64,000 bases of DNA, from NCBI GenBank assembly GCA_009760885.1, contig CM019691.1, positions 31,428,314 through 31,492,313 of the forward strand, read 5' to 3'. Positions 21,060 to 31,995 of the stretch are shown here, piece after piece; within the stretch, counting starts at the first letter, position 1, and every line of letters begins with the position of its first letter. The translations under genes and the position numbers were made by a program. Below the pieces are notes generated by a model. It was not told the DNA's origin, did not search any database, and saw only the letters and a list, made by a program, of their open reading frames with translations. Source of the stretch: Achatina immaculata (taxonomy: Eukaryota; Mollusca; Gastropoda; Stylommatophora; Achatinidae).

Positions 21060-21185
21060 AGGGCAGTCAGTAAGGTCAGTCAGTCATTTGCATGTCCCTT
21101 GCGGAACTTTGCCTCCCTAACAGCTCTCCTATAGGCCTCTCGGTTGTAAGCAAGATGCTCTGCTGTTGACACAGGAAACTGGTGC
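21060..21185 (-). mobile_element. LINE family H 3' terminus
   Basis: On the minus strand, ACAGCAGAGCATCTTGCTTA..AACCGAGAGGCCTA..GGCAAAGTTCCGCAAGGGACATGC matches 8190-8270, then ACTG repeats. It encodes AEHLAYNREAYRRAVREAKF. Confidence 0.75.
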
Positions 21186-21675
21186 TAGTAGGTAGCAAAC
21201 AAAAATTTATGAAGAAAGTCGAGATAGATTTACACATCTTTTATGTTCCGATCTGTTCAAAGAAAGTAGCTATGCTGATTCTCCTTTCATGTCCGCCTGT
21301 GTAGGCCACGCTCTAGTAATTGTGAAAAAATTCAGTGATCCAGGGCTTGTCAGCACCTTGTCCCACTTCTGTGTGCTGCTCTTAATAATATACTGTGTGT
21401 TCCTTCAGTCTTGATTTGACGGTTGTGAAGTCTGCTGAAACTTTCTCTTATTTGGTTAACTTGTAACAGAATGTTTAAAAATTCTGTTCTTTATTCGATC
21501 TAAGGGTTATAACTCATAGTAAATTTGGTATTTTGACTAACTGATTAAATCCCTTATTTAATTATGCAGTAGATTGTTGGTGTAAAAGAAGATCATTCTT
21601 GACACTTTAAAAATCCCGAGATCTATGATCATGTTTGATGAACGTTACATTGACATGTTTTTTTACTCAAGCTTA
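21186..21675. other. Gene-free stretch
   Basis: No feature recognised. Confidence 0.35.
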
Positions 21676-21679
21676 GTGG

Positions 21680-23495
21680 TTCTAAGGACTGTTATTGCCG
21701 GAGGTGGGGTGGAGAATTCGCTCACCGCTCCAACAGCGTGCATCTCAAACAGTCTCTGGCAGTCAAGTCCAGCTACTGGCCTTCTCGGGGCAGAACTGTT
21801 TAATCTGACAGGAGAAGGGGCGAAGGCGAACATCTGGCGCCTGAAAACCAGACACTTAGGATAGATGAGAGGCACTTTTGGTAGCTCATCTACCGTTGCT
21901 GGCGTGATTCTTCAGTTGCCGTGTGTGAAGCGGTGCTCCTCCTTGCCAATGAAGAAAGGTGCAAATGGGGTTGCCGTGCGGCACCACTGCGGAAATGGTG
22001 GTAGAAGGGATAAAGTGAAGCAAACAGTCAAATCTCGGCACCTCTGGTCTTGAGGTCGGCCACGTCCTAAGTGCACTCATATCGGGTGAAATGCCTGAAC
22101 TGATTTAACCAAGAGGTTAAGACACTGCTGGCGAGACTCTTCGGATGCCGTGCGTGGAGTGAAGCTCCTCCCAGTCAAGGAAGAAACTGCGGAAAAGAAG
22201 TAAGGGTTGCTGTGCGGCGCCGATGTGAAAAGGTGAAGGAAAGGATAAAGTGAAGTTTAATCGGTATGTCCAGTAGTACCGCTGCGAGAGCTACACATAC
22301 CACGACACCTCTGCTCTAGAGGCTGGCTACGTCCGAAATATACCTACACTGGTGAAATATGCCTAAACCGGCACACACCAGGGGTGAAACTTGTTGGCTA
22401 GACATGTCACACCACCTCCGCTCTAGAGGTCGGTCACGCCCTATATATACCCATACTAGTGAATTATGCCTAAACCGGCTCACACTAGGGGTGAAACTTG
22501 ATGGCTAGGCATGTCACACCACCTCCGCTCTAGAGGTCGGTCACGCCCGATATACACCCATACTGGTGAATTATGCCTAAACCGGCTCACACTAGGGGTA
22601 AAACTTGAAGGCTACGCATGTCATGGTACCTCTGCTCTAGAGGTCGGTCTCGTCCCAAACACGCCCATACTGGGATAATATGCCTAAACCGGCTCAACCC
22701 AGGGGTGGAAATCACTAGTGGCGAGGACTCGTCCTCCTGGACAAAAGCTCCATCCTGGTCACAACTAGGAAGGGTAGCTGCCACAACTACAAAATGCTTA
22801 AGTCGGAGACACTGGACCAGGGCTGTCTAGATAGGCAACCACCTTTCACCCGGCGGGGATGTATGCGTATCCTAATCACGCTGAGGTTTTCCGGTGAGAA
22901 AGTCCAACACTGGACTGGATGGGCAACCACCTCTCACCTGGCGGTGATACATGGGTATCTCGAAACACGTCGAGGTTCTCCGGTGAGAAAGTCCAACTCT
23001 AGCCTGGGTGGGCTGCCACCTCTCACCCACCGGGGATACACTGCTATCCAAAACACGTCGAGGTCTTCCGGTGAGAAAGTCCAACTCTAGACTAAACTGC
23101 TGCAACGAAAACCACGGTGTCACGCAATCCCGCTTCTGAGACCCACCAAGAATACAGGCTCAAGCCCTGCGATACTCTGAACCTCTTGTGGTCCTCTCGG
23201 GGATCTCATGTGGTCCTTTCGGGGACTACACGGGGGAACCACAGGACTTAACGAGGACCACAGGGGTAAATTCAATAGGACCACAGGGCGGTCTTGGTGG
23301 TAGAAGCGAACGAAGAAGAAGAAGAAGGACGAGGACCACAGACGTAAATTCAGTAGGATCACAGGGCAGTCTTGGTGGTAGAAGCGAACGAAGAAGAAGA
23401 AGAAGGACGAGGACCACAGACGTAAATTCAGTAGGATTACAGGGCGGTCTTGGTGGTAGAAGCGAACGAAGAAGGAGAAGAAGAAGACTCAAGCT
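21680..23495 (+). repeat. Repeat family D, longest copy (1.8 kb) with three internal arrays
   Basis: The copy starts near GGTTCTAAGGACTGTTATTG and ends in GAAGAAG. Internally it has tandem units of 107 bp (AAACTTG phrase at 22387, 22494, 22601), about 88 bp (CCACCT.TCACC phrase at 22839, 22927, 23016) and 78 bp ending in GAA triplets (TAGAAGCG phrase at 23301, 23379, 23457). Open frames across the GAA units encode RRRRR/Leu runs and are artefacts. The repeat class is unknown. The 5' portion is shared with 49160-49600 and the 3' portion with 9440-9828 and 45804-46425. Confidence 0.75.
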
Positions 23496-24725
23496 TAGTT
23501 AAGACCTTGGAAAATCTCAGGGGTTGGAGGGGGGGGGTTTAGCGAATTTTATCCTGACATGTTTTTATTATAAGTTAAATTTGAGAATCTCCAGTTGTTT
23601 TTCATTGAAGATCATTTTTGGACGTTGAAATCCCGAGATTTTGACTGAACTTTCTCTAGACTTGTTTTTATGGGTAGTTAAAATTAGGTTGTTTCTCAGA
23701 GACTAATCCAAGGTCTTAAGCAGGCGATTTTCAAAGTTAGATTTTCTCGTGGACGTTCATGAAAATAGGAAAGTAGAAATTGTTGATGATATTTAAGCGC
23801 TGAACTTTTACGTAGGATTAGGATGGACTGGTGTTTAGACGGAGATTAGAATGTGGGATTAGGATAGAAGATAGAAGAGTGAGAATCATAGTGGCAGGCT
23901 TGTGATTAGTGATTGAGTTATTTATTATACTGAGTGAGAAATATATGATAGATAGTTGAGAGATTTGATATCGTTATGGGTTAGAAAGTGTTCTAGGAAA
24001 TTGTGTAGTAATTTATGATGGAATGTGAGTTGAGTTTTCCTTCCATGGATCCAGGTATGTTTACTTAAAACTGAAGACTGTAACAATAGTTCTTTTGAAG
24101 CATTGTAGGACTTATAGGGTCCGATACTTGTGTTATTTTCTTACGGATCCATGAAAAGGGTTCTTGTGAGAATGTAAGTTGGCATTTATGTCCATTCATG
24201 CTGTATGTCTGGCAGTTGGTCTGAGTGTGAGTGTAGTGTAGTCCACTCCTTCCTTATATGGCGAACAAGCTCTCGTCAAGGTTAGGAGTGGTTTGTTCAT
24301 TTATTACAATCAATATTCTTCATTGTCACTGATCACCGCCCATTCTTTTCACAATAAATACGTAGTTTATTTGATTCCATAACATTCGGGTGTCAGTGGT
24401 CTTCAAACTGTTGTATTGTCTGTGTACCTGTACATTTAGAATCTGAGAATTTTAAGTTTGTTGAAAACTTATACTAGCAAGTTACTAAGACCTCAGTTAG
24501 AAAACTAGTATAAACTCATATACTATAAGTCATCAAATCCCACTCCACATCCGACACACTAATTGTGTTTCAAAATAACACTGGTCTGCATTTTCAGAGA
24601 GATTTGTTTTGTTTTTGGAAATCGATTTTAAATGATAAAAGTTTTGCTTAAAAAATGAGTATGTGCCCTGGTAAATTCCCTCTCCCCCTCCCCCAATTGT
24701 TCTGTACTGTGAGTTTAAAAAGATT
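23496..24725. other. Gene-free stretch
   Basis: A G9-type run lies near 23529-23537. Otherwise no gene, RNA or repeat recognised. Confidence 0.4.
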
Positions 24726-24726
24726 G

Positions 24727-25455
24727 CCAGTAGTTGTGATACATCTTAACCACCAGTAGTTGTGATATGTCTTAACTATCAGTAGTTGTGATACATCTTA
24801 ACCACCAGTAGTTGTGATATGTCTTAACTATCAGTAGTTGTGATACATCTTAACCACCAGTAGTTGTGATATGTCTTAACTATCAGTAGTTGTGATACAT
24901 CTTAACCACCAGTAGTTGTGATATGTCTTAACTATCAGTAGTTGTGATACATTTAACCACCAGTAGTTGTGATATGTCTTAACTATCAGTAGTTGTGATA
25001 CATCTTAACCACCAGTAGTTGTGATACATCTTAACCACCAGTAGTTGTGATACATCTTAACCACCAGTAGTTGTGATACATCTTAACCACCAGTAGTTAT
25101 GATATGTCTTAACTATCAGTAGTTGTGATACATCTTAACCACCAGTAGTTGTGATATGTCTTAACTATCAGTAGTTGTGATATGTCTTAACTACCAATAG
25201 TTGTGATATTTCTTAACTACCAGTAGTTGTGATATGGTTTAGCTACAAGTAGTTGTGATATGTCTTAGCTACCAATAGTTACGATATGTCTTAACTACCA
25301 GTAGTTGTGATATGTCTTAGCTACCAATAGTTGTGATATGTCTTAGCTACCAGTAGTTGTGATATGTCTTAGCTACCAATAGTTGTGATATGTCTTAGCT
25401 ACCAGTAGTTGTGATATGTCTTAGCTACCAGTAGTTGTGATATGTCTTAATTATC
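24727..25455. repeat. 26-bp minisatellite
   Basis: About 28 copies of a 26-bp unit, CAGTAGTTGTGATAYRTCTTAACYAY. In the first half, units carrying ATACATCTTAACCAC alternate with units carrying ATATGTCTTAACTAT, giving a 52-bp higher-order period. The second half is homogenised for ATATGTCTTAGCTAC. No coding sense. Confidence 0.92.
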
Positions 25456-25607
25456 TGTAATCCGCTGGGTATTGTTCAGAGTTACGCCTGCATCATATCA
25501 TTTTCGCTCCTAGTTATGGAATGTAGATGTATCTTTCACTTCCCCCACAGTGAATATGCACATGTAGATCATATTTAGTGACGTATAAGTATTTTGTTTT
25601 CTTAATG

Positions 25608-26640
25608 CATGCAGGAAACTCTTTACTATAGAGAGCGGAACAACAACACAGCTCCTTCAGATCATCAGAGGAAGTACCCCCCCCCCTCAGACAAGTGTTT
25701 CGGCCCTATTAAACTCCTGACACTCTAAGGGGGGGGGGGTGTGGGCCCCTCTGGGTCATGACTCACAGAGGTCTTGTGAGTTGTTGCTTTATTTGTCCCG
25801 GGATTGAGTTGGTACTGCACTTTTGAAGTGCGTCTTTAGCGATTTTAACCACGAAGGACTGGTGTTGGCCGCGACAAGCGAAATTATTTATGTTCTCAAT
25901 GCTTGTTTCGCATACTCCATAGCCAGCATGAAGCCTTTTCTGCTGTTTCTGAAAGCCTTTTCAATGTCCTTGCTCTTGCTTGTCCCTTTATGCCCAGTTG
26001 CTTACATAGGTCACATGCTGACGTTGCTACGAATCCTCTTGCTCCCACTTCTACAGCTATCACTTTTGCCCTGACTCCTGCCTCAGTTGCTTGACCAGAT
26101 CATTGTACTTCTCACATTTGAATAGATGTTGCTTCTCTATTCTTGTTTCGTACGGAACCGTAAGCGCAGTCATTATTAGTTCCTGTTTTTCTATGGAGTA
26201 CATTACAATGGTCCGGTCGCATTCCTGTGTTCTTAATGGCAGTCGGGTATTCTCTTCTTCCTGGTATCACAGCCCAGTCATTTCCACTTTCTAGAAGTGA
26301 TGGTAAGGGAGTGTCCCTTATTTCAATATTCGATGTCGTACCAGCGCCTATGAAGTATTTAGGTGGGATCTGAGGCTATTTTGCTGTTATTTGCTTTATC
26401 TTTTGCCCTGTCTACAATGGCTACTAGTTCCTGCAGCACTCTGTTGTGCCGCCAGGTGTAGTGTCCTTGACCTAATGATACTCTACATGCTGATAGCACA
26501 TGTTCCAATGTTTGCCTTTCGTTGCAGAGAGGGCAATTTGTGTCTTCTGATAAACCCCATTTGTATAAGTTGAAGCCTGTAGGCAGAAGGTCACTGTAGG
26601 GTTCTATTTTTTTCCCTGTCAATTGTTTTCTCTTTATTTT
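25608..26640 (-). mobile_element. LINE F, C-terminal end plus 3' UTR
   Basis: Minus-strand 3' part of a non-LTR element. The 26359-26622 frame carries CPLCNERQTLEHVLSAC, a C-x2-C-x7-H-x4-C knuckle as at the C-terminus of L1/R2-type RT proteins, then GQGHYTWRHNRVLQELVAIV. Beyond a stop the conserved VIAVEVGARGFVATSACDL block follows (about 26000). The 3' UTR (25800-25608) recurs at 11505-11697. It is 5'-truncated and frameshifted. Homopolymer C/G runs at 25680 and 25729 differ from the other copy. Confidence 0.78.
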
Positions 26641-27558
26641 AATCTATTTTAACATGACACCACTTTATAACAGCCGGCATAGCTCTCTGGGTCATTGGAA
26701 CACACAATAAAGGTTTTACTAAGCTATGACCTAGTTTTCCTGTTTTGTCATTTGCGTTTTCGGGGAAAGTATAATTCTGATAAAAAGAATATTCTTTGCC
26801 CGTGTAGGAAAATCGATCTTTTACCTACTGTCACCCAGTTCTCAGAATAATTTTTTTTAAAACTGCAGATTAGACAATACATTCTGCACGTTATTACTTA
26901 TGTGTTTCAAATCTCAATTCTTCATTAGGTACTGTCACTAATGCTCATTGTATTAAGATAACTAACGTTCTGAGATATTGCTGGTTATGCTGGTTATCTT
27001 ACGGTCAGACAAAACAGAGCTGAGTCTTATGCAGTGAGTATATTATAGAACTTCCATATGCTACTGTATTTTCAGTGTCGTTAAAGAGTGCTTATCATTC
27101 ATATTTGCTATAAAGACGGTCCTAGACTTAAGTTGATATTTAGTTATATAAAACCTTATTTAGGTAGGAATATATGTGTGTCTGGACACACTGCGTACTT
27201 GTATGTTGCAAAGACGTAGCAATAGAAATAGTTATATTAAGGAATAAAACATACCACATTACAGACCCAGTTCGAGTATAGCGTAACCCATTTTCACGCA
27301 TCATCTCGTTTTTCTATTTATCAGCTTCTATCGGTAGCTTTCTGTAGATTTTCCACGTAAATCAGGGATCCGCAGCGAAAGTATGGGTCTACTTAAGCAG
27401 GGTCAACATAACCCGAGGACTGTCTCTATAATGAAAAGACTAAACAATCAATGATTTCAAATGCCACTTCAAATGATTTCAATTAGGACAGCATAGTAAA
27501 CATCATCTTGCGAACAAAGAACCTAGTAGTTATTGCTCCTGTAACAGCTCACTAACGA
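26641..27558. other. Gene-free stretch
   Basis: No feature recognised on either strand. Confidence 0.4.
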
Positions 27559-27559
27559 C

Positions 27560-27855
27560 TGTTGAACATGTGTTTACAACAGTGTTGTCTGCGTGTTGAA
27601 CATGTGTTTACAACAGTGTAGTCTGCGTGTTGAATACGTGTTAGAACAGTGTAGTCTGCGTGTTGAATACGTGTTACAACAGTGTAGTCTGCGTGTTGAA
27701 TACGTGTTAGAACAGTGTAGTCTGCGTGTTGAATACGTGTTAGAACAGTGTAGTCTGCGTGTTGAATACGTGTTACAACAGTGTAGTCTGCGTGTTGAAT
27801 ACGTGTTACAACAGTGTAGTCTGCGTGTTGAATACGTGTTACAACAGTGTTGCAT
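27560..27855. repeat. 33-bp minisatellite
   Basis: About nine copies of GTGTTGAATACGTGTTA.AACAGTGTAGTCTGC. The period of 33 bp keeps frames in register, so both strands stay open (11-residue units RVEYVLQQCSL on plus, YSTRRLHCCNT on minus). These frames have no start context or family resemblance and are judged non-coding. Confidence 0.9.
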
Positions 27856-27959
27856 GCACGCTACAACCAGGTCTCAGATGTGGCCTACAACGACCACTCT
27901 TCGTGAAAGGTTCCTTGGTAATCTACCAGGTGCAGGGCCGCATTGAAGTTTAAATTTTA

Positions 27960-28135
27960 AACTCTCTCTCTCTCTCTCTCTCCCTCTCTCTCTCTGAACC
28001 TTAAGTGCCCAGAGCACATGGGGCTTCCGCAAGGGTTTTCCACAAATGCCTGTCCTTCGCCTTTTTTTCTGCTCTTGCCCAGGTGAACCTTCTATTGCTC
28101 AACATCCTTTCTGTTGTTCTTCTCCATGTCTCATT
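27960..28135 (-). mobile_element. LINE family B 3' terminus with (CT/GA)n tail
   Basis: The CT run followed by GAACCTTAAGTGCCCAGAGC, ACATGGGGCTTCCGCAAGG and TTTTCTGCTCTTGCCCAGG is the reverse complement of the LINE B 3' end at 54540-54667. It breaks at 28135, where an AIG1-flank paralogue begins. Confidence 0.85.
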
Positions 28136-28745
28136 ATGTCATCATCACTACATTATCGCATTCATCATCATCATTATATAACATGTTGTATGTTATAGAG
28201 AATAGCAAAGAATTTCCAATAATGCCCATTAAAAAGCTTATTTTTTAGGTCTATATATTTTATTTTATCTACAATTCATGATATTTTTGTTCTAATATTC
28301 ATTTTTGTTCTTTTTATATTCTATTCCGTCTATAAATTTTTTTTTCTATGTTCAAGTTATTATTATTATTATTCTTGTTTCGCTGGAGCTGACTGCTTGC
28401 GTTAGGGTAGGCGAACCATAGCCAGCCATGACCCTATTCTACCTCCCAGTGGTGCCCCCACCCCCCCCCCCCACCCCCCTTGGAAACAGTCTATCCAAGA
28501 GAATGGAAATCACAGTGGGAAAACGAACCCGGTCCTAAAAATGGGTCAATGCCGAAGTCGGATGTGCTGGGCCAACAGGCGTACAACCGTAACACAACGC
28601 AACCACCGCCCCTTTGAGAGAGAACGATTATTATTATTATTATTAAAAGTAAAATTATTCCTGCATTGTTAATATAAGAGAGCCACGAAACGTTACATTT
28701 TCAAACTGAAAACAAATTTCAGTATGCGATATTGAAACTACAATC
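28136..28745. repeat. Orphan copy of the AIG1 5' flank
   Basis: 28136-28380 aligns to both sides of the LINE at 51480-54676. It has the ATC-rich start, then TTTTTTAGGTCT.TATATTTTATTTTA..TACAATTCAT, continuing without the LINE into TTCTTTTTATATTCTATTCCGTCTATAAATT and TTATTATTATT. 28640-28745 continues to align with 54755-54860 upstream of AIG1 copy 2 (ATTATTC..TGATTGTT / GCATTGTT, then TTTCA.TATG.GATA). A ~240-bp insert with a C-rich run (28380-28620) interrupts it. No AIG1 coding sequence follows; a family A LINE does. Confidence 0.6.
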
Positions 28746-28802
28746 CCTGTCATTGTCTTCCGCCTTGTGGCGATGGAAGGGCTTGCGTGTTACAGTGACC
28801 CA

Positions 28803-31100
28803 GAAAACTATCTTATATCTTATATCCTTCCCGTGCCGTTAGACGTCACATAGGGCTCGCAAAGTAGTTCGCCAATTTTTCCTGTCTTCGGCGAGTCTTT
28901 CAACCTCATCAAAGGATTTTATGCCTGTTAACTTGGCCTCTCTTAATAATGTTCTCTTCAGAGTTTCACGCGGTCTGCCCCTTTTTCTTCGGCCTATTGT
29001 GTTCCACTTGATAGCTTGTTTTGGGATTCTCTGCTCATTTCTTCTCATCAAGTGGCCAACATATGTCCATCTCCTTTTCCTGATCACCCGTGAGACTGGT
29101 TGTTGTTCAGTCATCTGTCTTATCTCTGCATTGTTCTTGAATTCATTCCACTTGATGCCGAGTATTTTCCTTAGGCATTTGTTTTCAAAAGAGTCTAATT
29201 TCTTTTCTATTTCTTTAGTTGTTTTCCAGCTTTCGCATGCATAAATGAGGGTGGATATTACATTTGAATTGAATAGTCTTAACTTGGTTTTTGTGCTTAT
29301 AACTTTTGAATTCCATATGTTCTCAAGATTCTTGAAGATTGATGCTGCTTTTGCAATTCTGATCCTAACTTCCTTTCTAGTGTCACCATCCTGGTCTATG
29401 TAGCTGCCAAGGTATGCAAATTGATTGACTTCTTCAATATCTGTCCCTTCTATGTGTATTTTTCCATTTTGATTGATGGGAATTTTCATTATTTTTGTTT
29501 TGTCCTTGTTAATTTCAAGTCCTATTTTGCTAGCCAGTGAAGATAGGCTATCTGTTTTTTCTTGCATGGAATTCACATTATTACTGATAAGAGTTATGTC
29601 ATCAGCAAAATCAAGATCTTCTAGTTGGGTCCCATGTACCCAGTCAATACCTGTGTTACCTGTGCAGCATTTTTTCATTATGAAGTCTATTGTAATCCCA
29701 AAAAGTAAAGGAGACAGTATACATCCTTGTTTCACGCCTGTTTCAATCTGGAACCATTCACTCATCCCTTCTTCTGTCTTGACTGCACAACCATATCCAT
29801 TGTATAAGTCCTTAATGATGTTGACAATTTTAGATGGTATTCCATATAGACATAAAATTCTCCATAATGAATCTCTGTGTATGCTATCAAATGCCTTCTT
29901 AAAATCTGTGAAATTCAGTATTAATGGTTTCTGCTTTTCAATATGTTCTTCAAGTATTATTCTGAGAGTAAAGATCTGGTCGAGACAGCTTCTCCCTTTT
30001 CGAAATCCTGCTTGTTCTTCTCTCATTGCAGTATCCACTATATCTTTGAGTCTATTCAAAATGACCTTGCAAAATACTTTTGACACAACTGATATTAAGG
30101 TTACTCCTCTCCAGTTGTTACAGTCACTAAGGTTGCCCTTTTTTGGTATTTTAACAATGATTCCCTTCTTCCAATTAGAAGGGACCTTTTCTTCTTTCCA
30201 AATCTTGTTAAACATTCTCTGTAGTTGTCTCATGTTGTCACTATTGATAGCTTTTAGCATCTCGGCTGTTATTTCATCTTCACCTGCAGCTTTGTTGTTA
30301 GCCATTAAATTCACTGCTGTTTCAATTTCATGCAATTCAATTTCATCTAGATTGACATTTAGTTGTGGGGCTGGTAAGTCAGTTTCAAGGTTTAACAATT
30401 CTTTTGGGTGTGGTCGATTGAGTATTTCTTGGAAGTGTTCAGCCCATCTTTGCTTTTGGTCTTTATTTGATGTTAATAGTGTTCCAGTTTTGCTAAGGAT
30501 TGGTCTTTCTTTAGATGTAATAGTACCTGTTAGCCTCTTTTGTATGTTATATAAAGTTTTGCTGTCTCCTGTTTTTGCTGCTTTTTCTGCCTCTTTCGCC
30601 ATATTGTCTATGTATTCTCTTTTATCCCTTCTAGCTGAACTTTTTACTTTCTTGTCTATGTCTTTGTATTTTGCTTTTGCCGAATCTCTTTCATGATCTG
30701 CTTTTGCATTCAACATGTTTAATTTGACTGCTCGTCTTTCATGTATATACTTCCATGTTTTATCTGATATCCATGCTTTTCTATTTGGTTTTTCCAATCC
30801 AGCGCTTACTTTTGCTGCTGTGATTATGGCTGTGCTGTAAGAATTCCATAACTCATCTATACCTATCTCCTCAACTTCACTGGATGTTTTGGAATGATTG
30901 GCAAGTTCCTGATTGAAATTAATGTTAGTATTTTCTTCTTGTAGGCTGTGGATGTTTATCTTTCTGTGTACTGATTTCTTGTCTTGACTTTTCAATTTTA
31001 GTTTTATTTTCCCTATGCACAGGTTGTGATCACTGTTGACATCTGCACCCCTATAAGCCCTTACATCCATGAGAGATTCTGTTATTATACTCCCATGCTG
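28803..31100 (-). mobile_element. LINE family A, longest copy (2.3 kb)
   Basis: A 5'-truncated non-LTR retrotransposon. It retains the last residues of the AP-endonuclease domain (GADVNSDHN) and the whole RT and C-terminal domains. The 3' end is ...GGCACGGGAAGGATATAAGAT with tandem ATAAGAT units. Family A fragments elsewhere in the window (3300, 6308, 12485, 12819, 15015, 15363, 33608) share this end. The 5' boundary is approximate. Confidence 0.88.
28839..31070 (-). CDS. Reverse transcriptase ORF of LINE family A (743 codons, EN-truncated)
   Basis: The intact 743-codon frame would encode an RNA-directed DNA polymerase for target-primed reverse transcription. Residues 12-15 (NSDH) are the C-terminal active-site box of the AP-like endonuclease; the rest of that domain is missing by 5' truncation. 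RT boxes: IPKKGNLSDCNNWRG 308-322, GFRKGRSC 355-362, TDFKKAFDS 388-396 (motif A, Asp389), GVKQGCILSP 445-454 (motif B), LDFADD 486-491 (motif C). The C-terminus has RRWTYVGHLMRRN 667-678 and RKRGRPRETLKRTLLRE 695-711. The absence of stops implies recent insertion. The first ATG is not the native start. The RTE-type clade is inferred from ORF style and the simple-repeat tail. Confidence 0.9.
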   Translation of the reverse strand: MDVRAYRGADVNSDHNLCIGKIKLKLKSQDKKSVHRKINIHSLQEENTNINFNQELANHSKTSSEVEEIGIDELWNSYSTAIITAAKVSAGLEKPNRKAWISDKTWKYIHERRAVKLNMLNAKADHERDSAKAKYKDIDKKVKSSARRDKREYIDNMAKEAEKAAKTGDSKTLYNIQKRLTGTITSKERPILSKTGTLLTSNKDQKQRWAEHFQEILNRPHPKELLNLETDLPAPQLNVNLDEIELHEIETAVNLMANNKAAGEDEITAEMLKAINSDNMRQLQRMFNKIWKEEKVPSNWKKGIIVKIPKKGNLSDCNNWRGVTLISVVSKVFCKVILNRLKDIVDTAMREEQAGFRKGRSCLDQIFTLRIILEEHIEKQKPLILNFTDFKKAFDSIHRDSLWRILCLYGIPSKIVNIIKDLYNGYGCAVKTEEGMSEWFQIETGVKQGCILSPLLFGITIDFIMKKCCTGNTGIDWVHGTQLEDLDFADDITLISNNVNSMQEKTDSLSSLASKIGLEINKDKTKIMKIPINQNGKIHIEGTDIEEVNQFAYLGSYIDQDGDTRKEVRIRIAKAASIFKNLENIWNSKVISTKTKLRLFNSNVISTLIYACESWKTTKEIEKKLDSFENKCLRKILGIKWNEFKNNAEIRQMTEQQPVSRVIRKRRWTYVGHLMRRNEQRIPKQAIKWNTIGRRKRGRPRETLKRTLLREAKLTGIKSFDEVERLAEDRKNWRTTLRALCDV

Positions 31101-31109
31101 GAAAGGTCA

Positions 31110-31612
31110 ACTGTCAGAGGCCAGGGTAAGTGAGAAATGGGCCGAACTCAGACGAAACTGAGAAGGATACTCACAACCTTCCAATGTCTTGTGGACAATG
31201 TTTGGGTGATCTGGAACGTGAATGGGAAGACTCCGCAACTGTCTTTCCCCCACCCCGAAGACGAGACATAACAGGGTGTTTGGCGAGGGTACCCAACAAT
31301 GGGAATGGGACATGTGCACATTATACAGTTAATGAATATGCTCAACGTTGATACAGGGAATGAAACTGTCCCTGTGGATAATCACCAGACAGGAACAGCG
31401 CCGAGCCGCCAACCTCGAAAGAGTCCCTCCAAAGCTACGGATGATGACTCTGTTTATCGCGAAACTAGGATTAAGCAGAGAAGAGTTACTGGCCACTCAA
31501 AAGTGGACAAGTCAGACCTATGCAATGAAAGAGCGAAGGCATATCCACAAAGAAGCTAGAACTACAAAGTTTCCTTTACAAAGAAAGAATGTACATTCTT
31601 AGCATGCAGGAT
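31110..31612 (+). other. Protein-like unrecognised segment, possible TE remnant
   Basis: The 31348-31602 frame reads RAANLERVPPKLRMMTLFIA and LGLSREELLATQKWTSQTYA, which looks like real protein composition. In an overlapping frame KVDKSDLCNER resembles KMDKSDLHGS next to the LINE RNase H at 50925. It may therefore be part of an RNase H-bearing LINE, but I do not recognise it securely. Confidence 0.3.
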
Positions 31613-31689
31613 ACTCACCTAAATGAAAAAATGCAGATTCTTTCTGATAGGGGATTCAATTCCGTAAAAAATAACATCTTATTAACAGA

Positions 31690-31995
31690 AATGTAGATGA
31701 AGCCACTGACAGCAATTATTGAGGAAAGACGCTGGCGATAGCTGGGACATGTGCACCGAATGACTGACGACTCACTACAAAAAATAGCACTAAGATGGAC
31801 ACCACAGGGGAACAGAAGTAAGCGTAGACCAAAGGAGATATGGAGAAGAACAACAGAGAGGATTCTGAGCAATAGAGGGTTCACATGGGCAAGAGCGGAA
31901 AAAATGCAAAGGACAGGCCTTTGTGGAAAATCTTTGCGGAAGCCCCAATGTGCCTTGAGCAATTAAGCTTCAGAGAGAGAGAGAGGGGGGGATTT
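31690..31995 (+). mobile_element. LINE family B 3' fragment
   Basis: Plus-strand codons give MKPLTAIIEERRWR (then a stop) GHVHRMTDDSLQKIALRWTP, QGNRSKRRPKEIWRRTTERI, then the family B terminus GGAAGCCCCAATGTGCC..AAGCTTCAGAGAGAGA and a G run. Confidence 0.85.

Noticed and set aside
23188..23502. Arg-rich frame with repeated VNSVG and ERRRRRRTRT
   Set aside because: Three copies of a 78-bp GAA-ended unit in repeat D; 78 is a multiple of three, so the frame stays open by chance.
24727..25455. Possible CRISPR-like array
   Set aside because: The 26-bp units are directly abutting with no unique spacers, and the genome is eukaryotic. It is a minisatellite.
27574..27953. Repetitive frames with 11-residue units on both strands
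   Set aside because: Produced by a 33-bp minisatellite; both strands are equally open and there is no supporting gene structure.
29473..30696. 407-codon plus-strand frame
   Set aside because: It is exactly antisense to the RT domain of LINE family A. Its residues are a mirror of conserved RT codons and show no independent domain.
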